Of a DNA stretch of 64,000 bases, positions 9,474 to 20,039 are shown in pieces. The first letter of the stretch is position 1. Each line of letters starts with the position of its first letter. The translations under genes and the position numbers were made by a program. The DNA comes from CAWANP01 sp963783445 (GTDB lineage Bacteria; Chloroflexota; Anaerolineae; JAAYZQ01): contig CAWANP010000010.1 in assembly GCA_963783445.1 (NCBI GenBank), forward strand, positions 60,924 through 124,923, read 5' to 3'. Under the pieces are notes generated by a model, which searched no databases, was not told the origin of the DNA, and was given only the letters and a program-made list of their open reading frames with translations.

Positions 9474-11512
9474 ATGGCCAAAGCCTACGATACGAAGGAC
9501 ATCCAGGTCCTTGACTACCCAGAGAACATCCAGCGCCGGCCGGGGATGTACGTTGGCGGCACAGGGCTGGATGCGCTGCATCACCTGGCCTACGAGCTGG
9601 TCGACAATGCCGTTGACGAGGCCCTGGCGGGCGCCTGTACCGAGATTGATGTACAGATCCATGCCGACGGATCCATGACCGTGATCGACGACGGCCGGGG
9701 CATCCCCAGTGGAATGCACGCCGAAAAGGGCCGGCCCACCCTGGAGCTGGTCTTTACCGAGCTGCACGCCGGCGGCAAGTTCAAGGAGGGCAGCTATTCT
9801 ACCAGCGGCGGCCTGCACGGCGTAGGCATCAAGGCCACCAATGCTCTATCCGAATGGCTGGAGGTGCGGGTGCGCCGCAACGGCGTGATCTACTTCCAAC
9901 GGCACGAGGGTGGCCTGCCGGTTATCCCGGTCCAGATCCTGGACCCGACCAGCGGCGAGCCGGTCATGCTGAGGTAGGGCAGAGAGGCGAGGTCAAGGCC
10001 ATCAAGGCCCACGCCGACAAGAAGCATGGGCACCGGCACCGAGATCAGCTTTCAAGCCCAGCTCCCGTTTCATGGACACCACCGATTTCGACTTTGACGC
10101 CATGGCCCGGCGCTTGCAGGTCATTGCCTTCCTGCTGCCGGGCGTGACGGTCAAGTTTCGTCGACAATCGCAAAAAGAGAGCACGCGAGAAAACCTTCCG
10201 CTACGATGGCGGCTTGGTGGAGTATGTCCACTGGCTCAACGAGGGTCGCAGGCCCATCCACCGCATCCCCATCGAAATCACCGGCGAGCAGAACGGGGTT
10301 ACAGTCGACGTGGTATTCCAATGGCACACCAGGGGTGGACGACAGCGAGATCGTCAGCTTTGTCAATACCATTCCCACGCCCGACGGGGGCAAGCACGTG
10401 GCCGGCTTCAAGAGCGCCATCACCAAGGCCATCAACCAGTTCGCCTCGGAAAAAAAGCTGGTCAAGGGCAAGGGTGATGCCAATATCCGCGGCAGTGACA
10501 CCCTGGCTGGCCTGACCGCCGTGCTCAAGCTCTCCATGCACGACCCGCACTTTACCAGCCAGACCAAGACCCAATTGGCCAGCGACCAGGTGCAGGGCAT
10601 CGTCCATAGCATCGTCTACGAAGGACTCTTGGAACAGGCTCCGAAAGAAAGTATCGCTGGGCCGGACCATCGTCCAGCAGGCGCAGGCCGCGGCCCAGGC
10701 GCGGGTCGCGGCTAGCAAGGCGCGCTCTCTGGTTATCCGGCGCAGCGTGCTGGACGCTGTCGATTCCGGATTGCCGGGCAAGCTGGCCGACGTAACCAAA
10801 GGTACGCCGACGGAGCAGACGGTGCTCTATATCGTCGAGGGAGACAGCGCCGGCGGTTCGTGCAAGATGGCGCGCGACCGGCGCTACCATGCCATCCTGC
10901 CCTTGCGGGGCAAGCCCCTCAACGTGGAAGGGGTCAAGCTGACGCCGGCTGCTGAACAACAACGAGATCAAGGCCATCGTCGCCGCCGTCGGCGGCGGTA
11001 TCGGCGCCGACTTTCAAGTGGACGACATGCGTTACGGTGGCGTGGCCATCTTGGTGGATGCCGACGTGGACGGCGATCACATCCGTGCCTTGCTCTATAC
11101 GCTGTTCTGGCGCTACATGCGACCCCTGGTCGAGGCTGGCCGGCTCTATGTGGCTGTGGCGCCCCTCTACCTCCTGCGCAAGGGGAAACAGGCGCGCTAC
11201 GCCTACTCTGACCGGGAACGGGATGCAATTCTCGAAGCATGGGGCAAGGGCACTGGACGCGGAGCCGCTACCATCCAGCGCTACAAGGGGCTGGGTGAGA
11301 TGAACCCCGGGCAGTTGCGAGAGACAGTCTTTCGGGTAGAGGATAATGGCCCATTTAACGACAGCCTGCGCCGGGTAACGGTGGAGGATGTGCACCACGC
11401 CAACCAGCTTTTCGCCACCCTGATGGGCCGTTCTGCCAGCCTGCGCCGTACGTGGCTGCTGGAACGATGGCGCGAGGAAGATCACGCCGAGAACGGAGAC
11501 GAGCACGACTAG
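9474..11512 (+). CDS. Type IIA topoisomerase B subunit (GyrB/ParE), many frame breaks
   Basis: ATPase subunit of DNA gyrase or topoisomerase IV, about 675 aa once the frames are joined, without the long GyrB insert. The GHKL ATPase part (YELVDNAVDEAL, DDGRGIP, GGLHGVGIKATNAL) is in the first frame. The transducer follows in pieces. The TOPRIM part has EGDSAGGS, PLRGKPLNVE, DADVDGDHI and QRYKGLGEMNPGQL. Frame changes are needed near 9970, 10028, 10050, 10160-10190 (several), 10325, 10640 and 10945, at least nine in all. The protein on each side remains well conserved, so sequence error or very recent damage is likely. The A-subunit gene starts 67 bases later. Confidence 0.85.
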
Positions 11513-11579
11513 CTCCTGCCTGTCAAAGCTCTCCTGGCCCTGACAGGGGCTGGGTTCGGCATCAAAGAGGTGATAGAGG

Positions 11580-14025
11580 ATGTTAGCTGATACGCTTACC
11601 ATTGAGACGGTTGCCCTGACGACGGATCTGGAGCAAGCCTACTTTCAATACGCCGTCGAGACCATCACGGACCGGGCGCTGCCCCGCGTCGAAGATGGAC
11701 TCAAGCCGGTACAGCGCCGGATCCTGTATGCCATGCACGACATGGGCCTGCGCCCTGACCGGCCCCACAAGAAATCGGCTCGCATCGTGGGCGAGGCGAT
11801 GGGTAAATACCACCCCCACGGCGACCAGTCGGTCTACATGGCCATGGTGCGCATGGCCCAGGATTTCGCCATGCGCCATCCACTGGTTGATGGCCAGGGG
11901 AATTTTGGCAGCATTGACGGCGACAGCCCTGCGGCTATGCGCTATACGGAGGCCCGCCTGGCTGAAATCTCGGAGCATATGCTACAGGATATTGACCAGG
12001 ATACGGTCGATTTTGTGGATAACTTTGATGGTTCTCTACAGGAGCCCGTGATCCTGCCGGCGGCGCTGCCCAATCTTCTGGTCAATGGAGCAACGGGCAT
12101 CGCTGTGGGCATGGCCACCAATATCCCACCTCACAACCTGGGTGAGGTCTGCGACGCCGTCGTCCATGTGGCGCAGCGCTGGAAGCAGCGGAACCGGATC
12201 ACGGTAGACGAGCTGATGGAGATTGTGCCAGGTCCCGATTTTCCTACCGGGGGGGTGATCTACCGCTACCGGGACGATGGCTCGGGTGACACTGCTGGAT
12301 ACGATCCGCAATGCTTACGAAGTAGGACGGGGACGGATCGTGACGCAGGCGCGGGTCGACCTGGAGGATATTGGCGGGGGCAAGACCAATATCGTTATCA
12401 CTGAGCTGCCCTACGCCGTACAGAAATCCACCGTGTTGGAGCGCATCGCCCGTGAGGTGCGCGACGGCCGGATTAACGGCGTCACCGACCTGCGCGACGA
12501 GTCGGATCACGAGGGTATGCGGGCGGTGATCGAGGTCAGCCGTGTGGCCGAGGCCCGCGACGTATTGGAGGAGGTTCTGTCTCGCAGCCAGTTGCGTGAG
12601 ACTTTTGGGGTGAACGCTCTGGCTTTGGTCTCCGAGCAGACAAACGGTGAGGCCATCGTACGCCCCCAGCGCCTTTCGCTGCGGGAGATGTTGGTTTATT
12701 TTGTCGAACACCGGCTGAGTGTGATCGTACGCCGCAGCCGGTACGAATTGGCAAAGCGGGAGGCTCGTCTGCACATCGTCCAGGGCCTGCTCAAAGCCCT
12801 GGATGTCATTGATGAGGTGATCGACACCATCCGGCGCAGCCGCACTGCTGAGACGGCGGAACAGAATCTCCGCAAGAAATTCCGGTTTAGTCAGCTCCAA
12901 GCCCAGGCGATCCTGGCCATGCAATTGAGACGGCTAGCCGCGCTGGAGCGGCGCAAGCTGGCCGATGAGGAAAAAGAACTCAAGGCCCGCATACGCTATC
13001 TCAAAGGGTTGCTGCGCTCAGAGGCGCGTCGCCTGGATGTGGTTGTCAGCGAGACCCAAAACATCAGAGAGCGTTTCGCTACACCGCGCAAGACGGTCAT
13101 CCTGACCACAGGCAAACCGGGGGATGCCATTGTGACGGAGGCCGACCTTGTCGCGCCTGAGGGTGCTCAGGTGATCGCTGTGACGACACAGGGCCTGCAG
13201 CGCGGCGACGCCAAGGGGTTCTCCTACCGGGTCAAGCCGGGGACGACCAGCCGGGCCGTCGAGGCCCACAGGTTGCACTTGCGTACCGAGCCCACTGACA
13301 CCGTAGTGCTGGTCTCCAGCCAGGGCAATGCCTGGTGGGGCCATGTGGGTCGCCTGCCCGCTATGGCCAAATCGGAGGATCTGGGGCTGGCCAAGGGCGA
13401 AGAGGTCGTCGGATTGGGGGTGCTGTCTGATTCCTGCTACCTGATTATGGGCACAAAAAAAGGACAGGTCAAGCGGGTGGCGGTGGATGATATCAAGTCC
13501 ACCGCAGAAGCCGCGTGGGCTACGATCATTGGTCTATCAGGAGACCAGGATGGCGTTCTCTTTGCTGGGGTTGGAGGTGATGACGCTGAGGCGATGTTCT
13601 TCACCAGCGCGCGAGCCAACCGTTTCGCGTCCAATACAGTCAAGCCTCAAGCCACTCCCTCGGCCAGGGGCGTGGCGGCCATCAAGGCGCGTCCGGGCGA
13701 CGACCTGCTGGGTGGGACGGTGGTGGCCGATCCTGCCGCCAAACTGGGCGTGGTTGTGGTCAGCAAGACTGGCTTTGTGAAGCGGGTGCCGTTGGGCGAA
13801 TTCCCTGTACAGGGCCGGGGTGGACAGGGAGTACTGGTATTGAACCAAACTAGAGCAACCGGGCCCGTTGTCGCCGTGGGGACAGGGCCCTTGAATGGCT
13901 CCGTGGACCTGATTGCGGTGGACGGCAAGCGGCAGCGCCTTGCAGAGGTGCCGGAAGAGAAACGGCCAAGCCGTGGTGAGAGGCTGGTTGAGCTGGATGA
14001 AGTGGCTGAGGTGCGGGTGCTGTAG
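11580..14025 (+). CDS. Type IIA topoisomerase A subunit (GyrA/ParC), one frameshift
   Basis: DNA cleavage/rejoining subunit, about 815 aa. The catalytic tyrosine is Tyr122 in PAAMRYTEARL. A single frame change near 12280-12300 separates PTGGVIYRYRDDG from TLLDTIRNAYEVGRGR; both sides fit the family. The C-terminal beta-propeller has repeated blades, but no standard GyrA box (QRRGGKG-type) in the first blade. A weaker QGRGGQG lies near the C-terminus (13815-13835). This leaves gyrase versus topoisomerase IV undecided, with a slight lean to ParC. In the quinolone region the residues equivalent to E. coli Ser83 and Asp87 are Gln83 and Met87. Confidence 0.87.
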
Positions 14026-14056
14026 GCAGGCAACGCAGCGACAAACAGATGGGAGG

Positions 14057-14088
14057 AACGGCCCCTGGTTCTATCCAGGGGCTGTTTT
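14057..14088 (+). terminator. Terminator of topoisomerase operon
   Basis: GCCCCTGG (14061-14068) pairs with CCAGGGGC (14075-14082) across a six-base loop, followed by TGTTTT. It lies 35 bases after the A-subunit stop. Confidence 0.8.
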
Positions 14089-14250
14089 GGTTGGGCTGCT
14101 GCCCATCTGTCAAGGTGGGACAGGTGCTGGGTGCGGTACCGTCCAGTCTCGATGATCCCGGTCCCTGGATCTGAAAGCAGAATGATAGCCCACCTGGTTT
14201 GGAGCAGGAAAAGCACCAGTGTCTTGAATGCCAGACGATAACGAGGGCAT

Positions 14251-14279
14251 TTGGTCAAATCGGCAGGCTATGCTATACT
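14251..14279 (+). promoter_or_regulatory. Promoter for DUF1786 gene
   Basis: TTGGTC (14251-14256), 17-bp spacer, TATACT (14274-14279) with TGC before it; leader of about 95 nt to the start at 14380. Confidence 0.6.
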
Positions 14280-14379
14280 GCCAAGTACTGTTGGAATATC
14301 CTTTCAACAAGGGGTGGCTGTTCCCCAGGATTTTCCCATCACACTTGCTACGAGGCACAGTCTAGCCTGAGAGGGACTC

Positions 14380-15471
14380 ATGCAGATTTTGGCTGTAGAC
14401 GTCGGTACCGGCACGCAGGATGTCCTGTTGTTCGACACCGACAAGGAACCTGAAAACGCACTCAAGTTGGTCATGCCGTCCCCCACCATGATGCTGGCGC
14501 AGGCCATTGGCGTGGCAACAACGGCAGGCGAGGACCTATTGCTTACCGGTGTGACGATGGGCGGCGGTCCATGTGGCTGGGCCGCCGAAGAGCATCTGAA
14601 AGCGGGCAACCGCGTTTTTGCTACCCCGGACGCGGCCCGTACCTTCAACGATGACCTGGATGAGGTTGCAGCCAGGGGGGTGGAGGTGGTTGGTGAAGAC
14701 GAGGCCGGACGGCTGAGCGGCGTGCACGTCTTAAAGATGCTCGATTTTGACTACAAGGCGATAGCCCGTGCTTTTGGCGCCTTTGGTGTAGAGCTCGATC
14801 AGGTCGAACTGCTGGCCGTGGCCGTCTTTGACCATGGGGCCGCGCCACCGGGTGTCAGCGACCGCCTCTTTCGCTTCGAGTACCTGGCAGAACGCATCCA
14901 GACAGGGTTGGGCCTGGCGGCTTTTGCCTTCCTCCGGGAAGAGATTCCGCCCAGCATGACGCGATTGCAGGCTGCCGCTGCCACAGCTCCTGGGGACCGT
15001 CCACTGGTCGCGATGGACACGGCGCCAGCCGCCGTCCTGGGGGCATTGGAAGATGAGCGTGTACGTGCTCAGGACCGAGCCATCATTGCCAACGTGGGGA
15101 ACTTTCATACCCTGGCCTTCCACCTGCGTCAGGGCGCCATTGCTGGCCTGTTTGAGCACCACACCGGCAGGCTCCGCCAGGCTCGGTTGGAGGAGTTGCT
15201 GGGCCAACTGGCAGATGGTACATTGTCGCACGACGAACTCTTTGCCGAGCATGGACACGGCGCCCTGGTACTGGACCCAGCGCCAGGCGTCCCGGATTTC
15301 GTGGCTGTAACCGGGCCCCGCCGGAGAATGTTGGCTGGCTCGGCGCTGAGGCCCTACATGGCTGTGCCCTACGGAGATATGATGATGACGGGTTGTTGGG
15401 GGCTGGTACGGGCTTGTACCCAGGTTGCTCCGTGGACCGCGGAGGCGATTGAGGAGTCACTGGGCATATAA
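14380..15471 (+). CDS. DUF1786 family ASKHA-like protein
   Basis: A 363-aa protein with an N-terminal MQILAVDVGTGTQDVLLFD phosphate-1-type motif of the sugar kinase/Hsp70/actin fold. It is followed by the GVTMGGGPCGWAAEEHL block typical of DUF1786 (also labelled pyruvate formate-lyase activating enzyme-related, without proof). A second nucleotide-site-like stretch, ANVGNFHTLAF, lies near residue 240. A metal-independent ATPase or glycerate-kinase-like role is possible but unproven. The start follows a GAGAGGGAC ribosome site. The next gene begins 86 bases downstream with no terminator, so the two may be linked. Confidence 0.8.
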   Translation: MQILAVDVGTGTQDVLLFDTDKEPENALKLVMPSPTMMLAQAIGVATTAGEDLLLTGVTMGGGPCGWAAEEHLKAGNRVFATPDAARTFNDDLDEVAARGVEVVGEDEAGRLSGVHVLKMLDFDYKAIARAFGAFGVELDQVELLAVAVFDHGAAPPGVSDRLFRFEYLAERIQTGLGLAAFAFLREEIPPSMTRLQAAAATAPGDRPLVAMDTAPAAVLGALEDERVRAQDRAIIANVGNFHTLAFHLRQGAIAGLFEHHTGRLRQARLEELLGQLADGTLSHDELFAEHGHGALVLDPAPGVPDFVAVTGPRRRMLAGSALRPYMAVPYGDMMMTGCWGLVRACTQVAPWTAEAIEESLGI

Positions 15472-15557
15472 AACCAGGGCGCCGATCACCTCGTCCTTTT
15501 TGGAAATCAGAGGGAGATGTGAGTAGCTCCCCAGGTGCGTTGGTGGGGGAGGGGCAT

Positions 15558-18500
15558 ATGCTGCATGTGCATCTTTTCGGTGGCCTCTCGATAGCCTGGG
15601 ACAAGATATCTTTGCCGGTGATACCCGGCGCAGTGGCCCGCTCCCTCTTTTCGTACCTGGTGACCCACCGCGACCGGCCGCACACCCGCGATCTGCTGGC
15701 TGGTACCTTCTGGCCCGACATGCCCGATGTCTCTGCACGTCGGCGCCTCAGCCAGGCCCTGTGGCAGATCCGCCGGGCGCTGGATCCCCATCCGGTATTG
15801 GCGACCGAAGGGATCACCGTTCAATTCAATCCCGCTCTGCCCCTCTGGCTTGACATCGAGGAATTCACAAAACATAGCGCGGAATGTGCCAGTGGCAGAA
15901 CTGATTCCCTTGAGCACTGTGTTTTGTGTATTGACCTTTACCGTGGTGAGTTTCTGGCGGGGTACTATGACGACTGGACGGTGATGGAGCGAGATCAGTG
16001 GCGAGAGACCTTCCTGGAAGCGCTTGAGCGACTGGTAGAGGGGCACAAGAGCCGGAGCAAATATGAGGAGGCGCTGCGGTACGCCAAACGATTGGCGAGC
16101 GAGGATCCTTGGCGCGAGGAGGCCTACCGCGAGGCGATGCGTTTGTGTCACCTGCTGGGCCGTGGCGCGGAGGGACTGAAACAGTACGAGGTCTGCCGGC
16201 AGGTCCTGGAAGAGGAGCTGGGCGTCGGGCCTTCTCCCGAGACCGAGGCACTGGCCGCCGAAATCTCTGCCCGGGCGGATCTGCCGGAGCTGCCTGTATT
16301 GCCGACTGCTGCCCGCCCGGAAATGGTTCCCCTATTAGAACGGCCAGACCGGCTGCCGCTGGCAGGCCGCCGGCGAGAGCTTGCCGAATTGTTGCATCAC
16401 CTGGAAGCTGCTGGAGGAGGCCACGGTGGTTTGATCCTTGTCTATGGCGAGGCAGGTGTGGGTAAGACCCGGTTGCTGCGGGAGCTGGTACATAACGCTA
16501 AATGGCGTGGCATCGAAACGGCATGGGGGCGATGCTACGAGTTGGCAGCCCCGCCGGCTTACCAGCCCTTGGTTGAGGCCCTTCGCGCCAGCTTGCCTAT
16601 CCTGCATGAATCAGCGATGGAGCCGCTGTGGAAGGCTGAGCTTTCACGCCTGCTGCCAGAAATGGTGGCCGGCCACGAACCGCCCCCTTCCCTGCCCCCG
16701 GAAGAGGAACGACAGCGGTTGTTAGAAGCCGTTGCTCGTTCCTTTCTGGCACTGGCTGCCACGGTGCCTCACCTGGTACTTTTGGAAGACGCTCACTGGA
16801 TGGACCCGGCCAGCTTGGAAGCACTACGCTACCTGCTACCGCGGCTTGCCGAGGCCCGCATGCTGGTCATCATTACGGCCCGTACCGAGGAACTGGCTGC
16901 CCAGCCGGCGGCTGCACTAGGCGCCATGGAAAGCACACGCCTGATCCGGCGGCTGGACCTGCAACGGCTTGACGAGGCCGAGACAGAGGAATTGGTACAG
17001 CGCGCCTTGGATCTGAAACACCCTGTCCCCCGCTTTAGCGCCCGCCTGTTCAGCGAGACAGAGGGCAATGCTTTCTTTCTCATCGAAACCCTTTGGGCCC
17101 TGGTAGACGAGGGATTGCTGGTTCGCAACGCAGAAGGTCGCTGGAGTATTCCCTGGGATGAGTCTACAACGGATTATGATGAGCTTCCGCTGCCGGCAGG
17201 AGTTGTACAGAGCATTGAACGACGGCTTGATCGTCTTCCGGCGCCAGTCCATGGTCTCCTGGGTCTGGCAGCGGTGATTGGGAGAGGGGTGAATTACGAT
17301 CTGTGGCACTTTGCCAGTGGCCGGAGTGAGGAGGAGGTCCTGACAGCCGGCGATGATCTGTGCGTGAAGGGGCTGCTCCTGGCTGCTGACCCTCAAATTG
17401 GTGCCAGTGCCGACTTTACTTTTGCCCACGATCAGATTCGCCGGGTGACATACCGAAGACTTGCCGCGCCACGTCGCCGCTTCTACCACCTCCGGGTGGC
17501 TGAGGCGCTGGTCCAACTGGCCGCAGATGAGCCAGGAACTCTGGCCCATCATTGGACGCAGGCAGAGGTCTGGGACAAGGCGGCGAGCTATCACCGCCAG
17601 GCTGGCAATCAATCGCGTGCGGTGTATGGCAACAGCGAAGCATCTTCTCACTACACCCAGGCGCTGGATGCTCTGGTACGACAGTCTGGTCCAGCCGATC
17701 CTCTCTGCGCATTTGAGCTTCACCTGGCGCGTGAGGAGGTCTATGCCCTGCAAGGCGAGCGCGCGGCGCAGGCAGAGGACTTGGCTTCGCTGGAGGTGTT
17801 GGCAGAGGAATTGGATGATGGCGGGCACCAAGGGCTCGCGCGAGGCGCTGAAGTGGCGCTGCGCCGGGCCAGGTATGCCGAGGCGATCAGCGCCTACGGA
17901 GAGGCCAGTGCTGCGGGACAGAAAGCGGTCCGATTGGCGCAGTCGGTGCAAGAGGCAACCCGTGGCATCTCGGGCAGTGAGCTGGCTCAAGAGAAAGCGA
18001 CCCTGCATCAATCAGGCCGACTTCAGCCGGCCCGACTTCAGTCGGCCCGACTTCAGTCGGCAGGCTACCTCATCTGGGGGACAGCGCTCTGGCGACAGGG
18101 AGACAATCTAGCAGCCCGAGTCAGGCTGGAACAGGCACTTGCTCTGGCAAGGACCTGGCACGCACGCGACCTGGAAGCCGATAGTCAACGAAACCTCGGC
18201 CTGGTTTGTCTGAATGAAGGCAAATACGCTGAGGCCGAAGATTACTTCGAACAGACGCTCAGGATGACCAGCGAGCATGGTGACCGGCAACGCGAAGCTG
18301 TGGTCCTGAACAGCCTGGGCATTGCCTCTAGCAGCCAGGGGCATTTCACACGAGCCAAGGGCTTTTACGAGCAGTCCCTGCAAATCTCGCGGGCGATCGG
18401 AGACCGGCGGAGCGAGAGTGTGGCCCTCAACAACCTTGGTACCGTGCTCCAATACCAGGGCGATTTTGAGGGAGCCAGCGCCAATTTTGAGCAGGTTCTG

Positions 18501-19658
18501 CACCTATTCCAGGAGGTTGGCGACCGGCAGAGTGAGGGGCTGGCGCTGGCCAATCTTGGAGACGTCGCTGACTACAGGGGCGACTATGAGACCGCTCGGG
18601 ATCGCTACATGGAATCTCTCCTTATCTTTCGAGCGGTTGGCGACCGGCAGACCGAAGGATGGATACTGGGAAACCTGGGCAATGCCTGCGCCAGTCTGGC
18701 CGACTATCGGAAAGCCAGGGCATACCATGAAGAAGCGCTGGACGCTTTGCGTCAAGTTGGTGACCGGCGCGGGGAAGGATTTGTCCTGGCGAATCTGGGT
18801 TTGCTAGTCCACCATGCAAATGAGCAGCAGCTTGCTGCAGAGTACTGCCAGCAGGCGCTAGAGATTACGCAGGAGATCGGCGACCGACTGAATCAGGGAT
18901 ACGCCTACACGAACCTGGGCCATGCGTTGGTTAGTCTTGACCGTCTGGACGATGCCGCCACAGCTTACCAGCAAGCATTGGCCCTGCGGCGCGAACTCGG
19001 GCAGGATAACCTGGCCGTGGAGCCACTGGCCGGCTTGGCCAGGGTTGGCAGGCTCCAGGGCAATCTGGCCCAAGCTTTGACCCATACCGAGCAGATTCTC
19101 GAGTACCTGGAGCTCAACCCAGGACTCGATGGCACGGATGAGCCTCTGCGGGTCTACCTGAGCTGCTACCACATCCTGCGCGATAGCCTGGACCCCCGCG
19201 CCAGCGGGCTCCTGATCGGGGCCCAAAACCTGTTGCAGGAACTGGCCGCCAAAATCGATGACAGAGAGCTGCGGCGCTCGTTCCTGGAGCATGCGACTAC
19301 CCAACGGGAGATCGTTGCGGCCTATCGCGAACTCGGGACCGGCTTGCAAAAAGACCAATTGGCGGTCCGCCTGCCTCGTCGGGGAGTACCCACTGGCCGG
19401 CCCGTGTTGGAGGATGAGTACGTGTCCGCGACCTGGACCGTGGACAGTCCAGAGGACAAGTCCATCGCGAACAAAGTCGCTCGTCGCCAGTACCGGCTGG
19501 CGCGCCTGTTGCGAGAGGCCGAGGAGCAGGATGCCGCGCCCACAGTCGATGATCTTGCGGGCGCGCTGGAGGTAAGCCCAGGTACGGTGAAACGAGATCT
19601 GTCTGCACTTCGCCGGGCTGGGCACGAGGTGCAGACACGGGGAAGCCGAGGGGGCTAG
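15558..19658 (+). CDS. BTAD-AAA-TPR transcriptional regulator with C-terminal HTH
   Basis: A 1366-aa SARP/MalT-like regulator. Residues 1-90 look like the OmpR-type winged-helix part of SARP proteins (HLFGGLSIAW..., TFWPDMPDVSARRRLSQALWQIRRAL). About 100-245 is the bacterial transcriptional activator domain. An AAA ATPase follows, with Walker A GEAGVGKT at 297-304 and Walker B LVLLEDAHWMD near 407. Residues 850-1200 hold about nine TPR units with a recurring GDRxSEgxaLaNLG pattern. The last 65 residues form a second HTH (LAGALEVSPGTVKRDLSALRR). The ATG at 15558 is chosen over upstream GTG 15519 because GGGGAGGGG precedes it. Target genes are not evident. Confidence 0.9.
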   Translation: MLHVHLFGGLSIAWDKISLPVIPGAVARSLFSYLVTHRDRPHTRDLLAGTFWPDMPDVSARRRLSQALWQIRRALDPHPVLATEGITVQFNPALPLWLDIEEFTKHSAECASGRTDSLEHCVLCIDLYRGEFLAGYYDDWTVMERDQWRETFLEALERLVEGHKSRSKYEEALRYAKRLASEDPWREEAYREAMRLCHLLGRGAEGLKQYEVCRQVLEEELGVGPSPETEALAAEISARADLPELPVLPTAARPEMVPLLERPDRLPLAGRRRELAELLHHLEAAGGGHGGLILVYGEAGVGKTRLLRELVHNAKWRGIETAWGRCYELAAPPAYQPLVEALRASLPILHESAMEPLWKAELSRLLPEMVAGHEPPPSLPPEEERQRLLEAVARSFLALAATVPHLVLLEDAHWMDPASLEALRYLLPRLAEARMLVIITARTEELAAQPAAALGAMESTRLIRRLDLQRLDEAETEELVQRALDLKHPVPRFSARLFSETEGNAFFLIETLWALVDEGLLVRNAEGRWSIPWDESTTDYDELPLPAGVVQSIERRLDRLPAPVHGLLGLAAVIGRGVNYDLWHFASGRSEEEVLTAGDDLCVKGLLLAADPQIGASADFTFAHDQIRRVTYRRLAAPRRRFYHLRVAEALVQLAADEPGTLAHHWTQAEVWDKAASYHRQAGNQSRAVYGNSEASSHYTQALDALVRQSGPADPLCAFELHLAREEVYALQGERAAQAEDLASLEVLAEELDDGGHQGLARGAEVALRRARYAEAISAYGEASAAGQKAVRLAQSVQEATRGISGSELAQEKATLHQSGRLQPARLQSARLQSAGYLIWGTALWRQGDNLAARVRLEQALALARTWHARDLEADSQRNLGLVCLNEGKYAEAEDYFEQTLRMTSEHGDRQREAVVLNSLGIASSSQGHFTRAKGFYEQSLQISRAIGDRRSESVALNNLGTVLQYQGDFEGASANFEQVLHLFQEVGDRQSEGLALANLGDVADYRGDYETARDRYMESLLIFRAVGDRQTEGWILGNLGNACASLADYRKARAYHEEALDALRQVGDRRGEGFVLANLGLLVHHANEQQLAAEYCQQALEITQEIGDRLNQGYAYTNLGHALVSLDRLDDAATAYQQALALRRELGQDNLAVEPLAGLARVGRLQGNLAQALTHTEQILEYLELNPGLDGTDEPLRVYLSCYHILRDSLDPRASGLLIGAQNLLQELAAKIDDRELRRSFLEHATTQREIVAAYRELGTGLQKDQLAVRLPRRGVPTGRPVLEDEYVSATWTVDSPEDKSIANKVARRQYRLARLLREAEEQDAAPTVDDLAGALEVSPGTVKRDLSALRRAGHEVQTRGSRGG
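18017..18061 (+). repeat. Three 15-bp tandem repeats inside the regulator gene
   Basis: Three copies of CCGACTTCAGYCGGC in a row, in frame, giving a repeated Arg-Leu-Gln-Ser/Pro-Ala peptide between the helical domain and the TPR array. Each unit is itself partly palindromic. Confidence 0.9.
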
Positions 19659-20039
19659 AAGGATGACTGCGGTTATGTCTCTGTGAAGTGGGTGGTGGAT
19701 GCGCCTTGGGATTAGGGAATTGTGGGCAAAGTGATCCAAAGGTTGAGTAGAATCTGGACCCGTTGAGACAGGTAGAAGATAGGGTTTTGTTACACTGCTG
19801 TCCAGAAAGACCGGACGGCAGTTTCTATTTTCGCAGTCGGGCACTTTCGAGAGAGAAGCAAGGCCATAAAGAAAACGAGTAGCGTAATATGATCGTACTC
19901 AAAACGACACACCTAGCCCGGCAGATCAGGAACAGCCATGCTGTCTGGACTGCAAAGTGAGAGGAGCAGAAATATGATCAACGTCATATTGCACACCGGG
20001 GTACTCTGGTTGGCGGGATCTCACGGCTTGCCCGACTCA
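19659..20039. other. Intergenic stretch, nothing recognised
   Basis: About 380 bases between two convergent genes. I see no convincing gene, promoter or terminator; base composition falls toward AT in the second half. Confidence 0.5.

Noticed and set aside
18017..18061. CRISPR-like repeat
   Set aside because: Three adjoining in-frame 15-bp units without spacers, inside a gene.
18858..19844. 328-aa minus-strand frame over the regulator's end
   Set aside because: Shadow of the TPR and HTH region.
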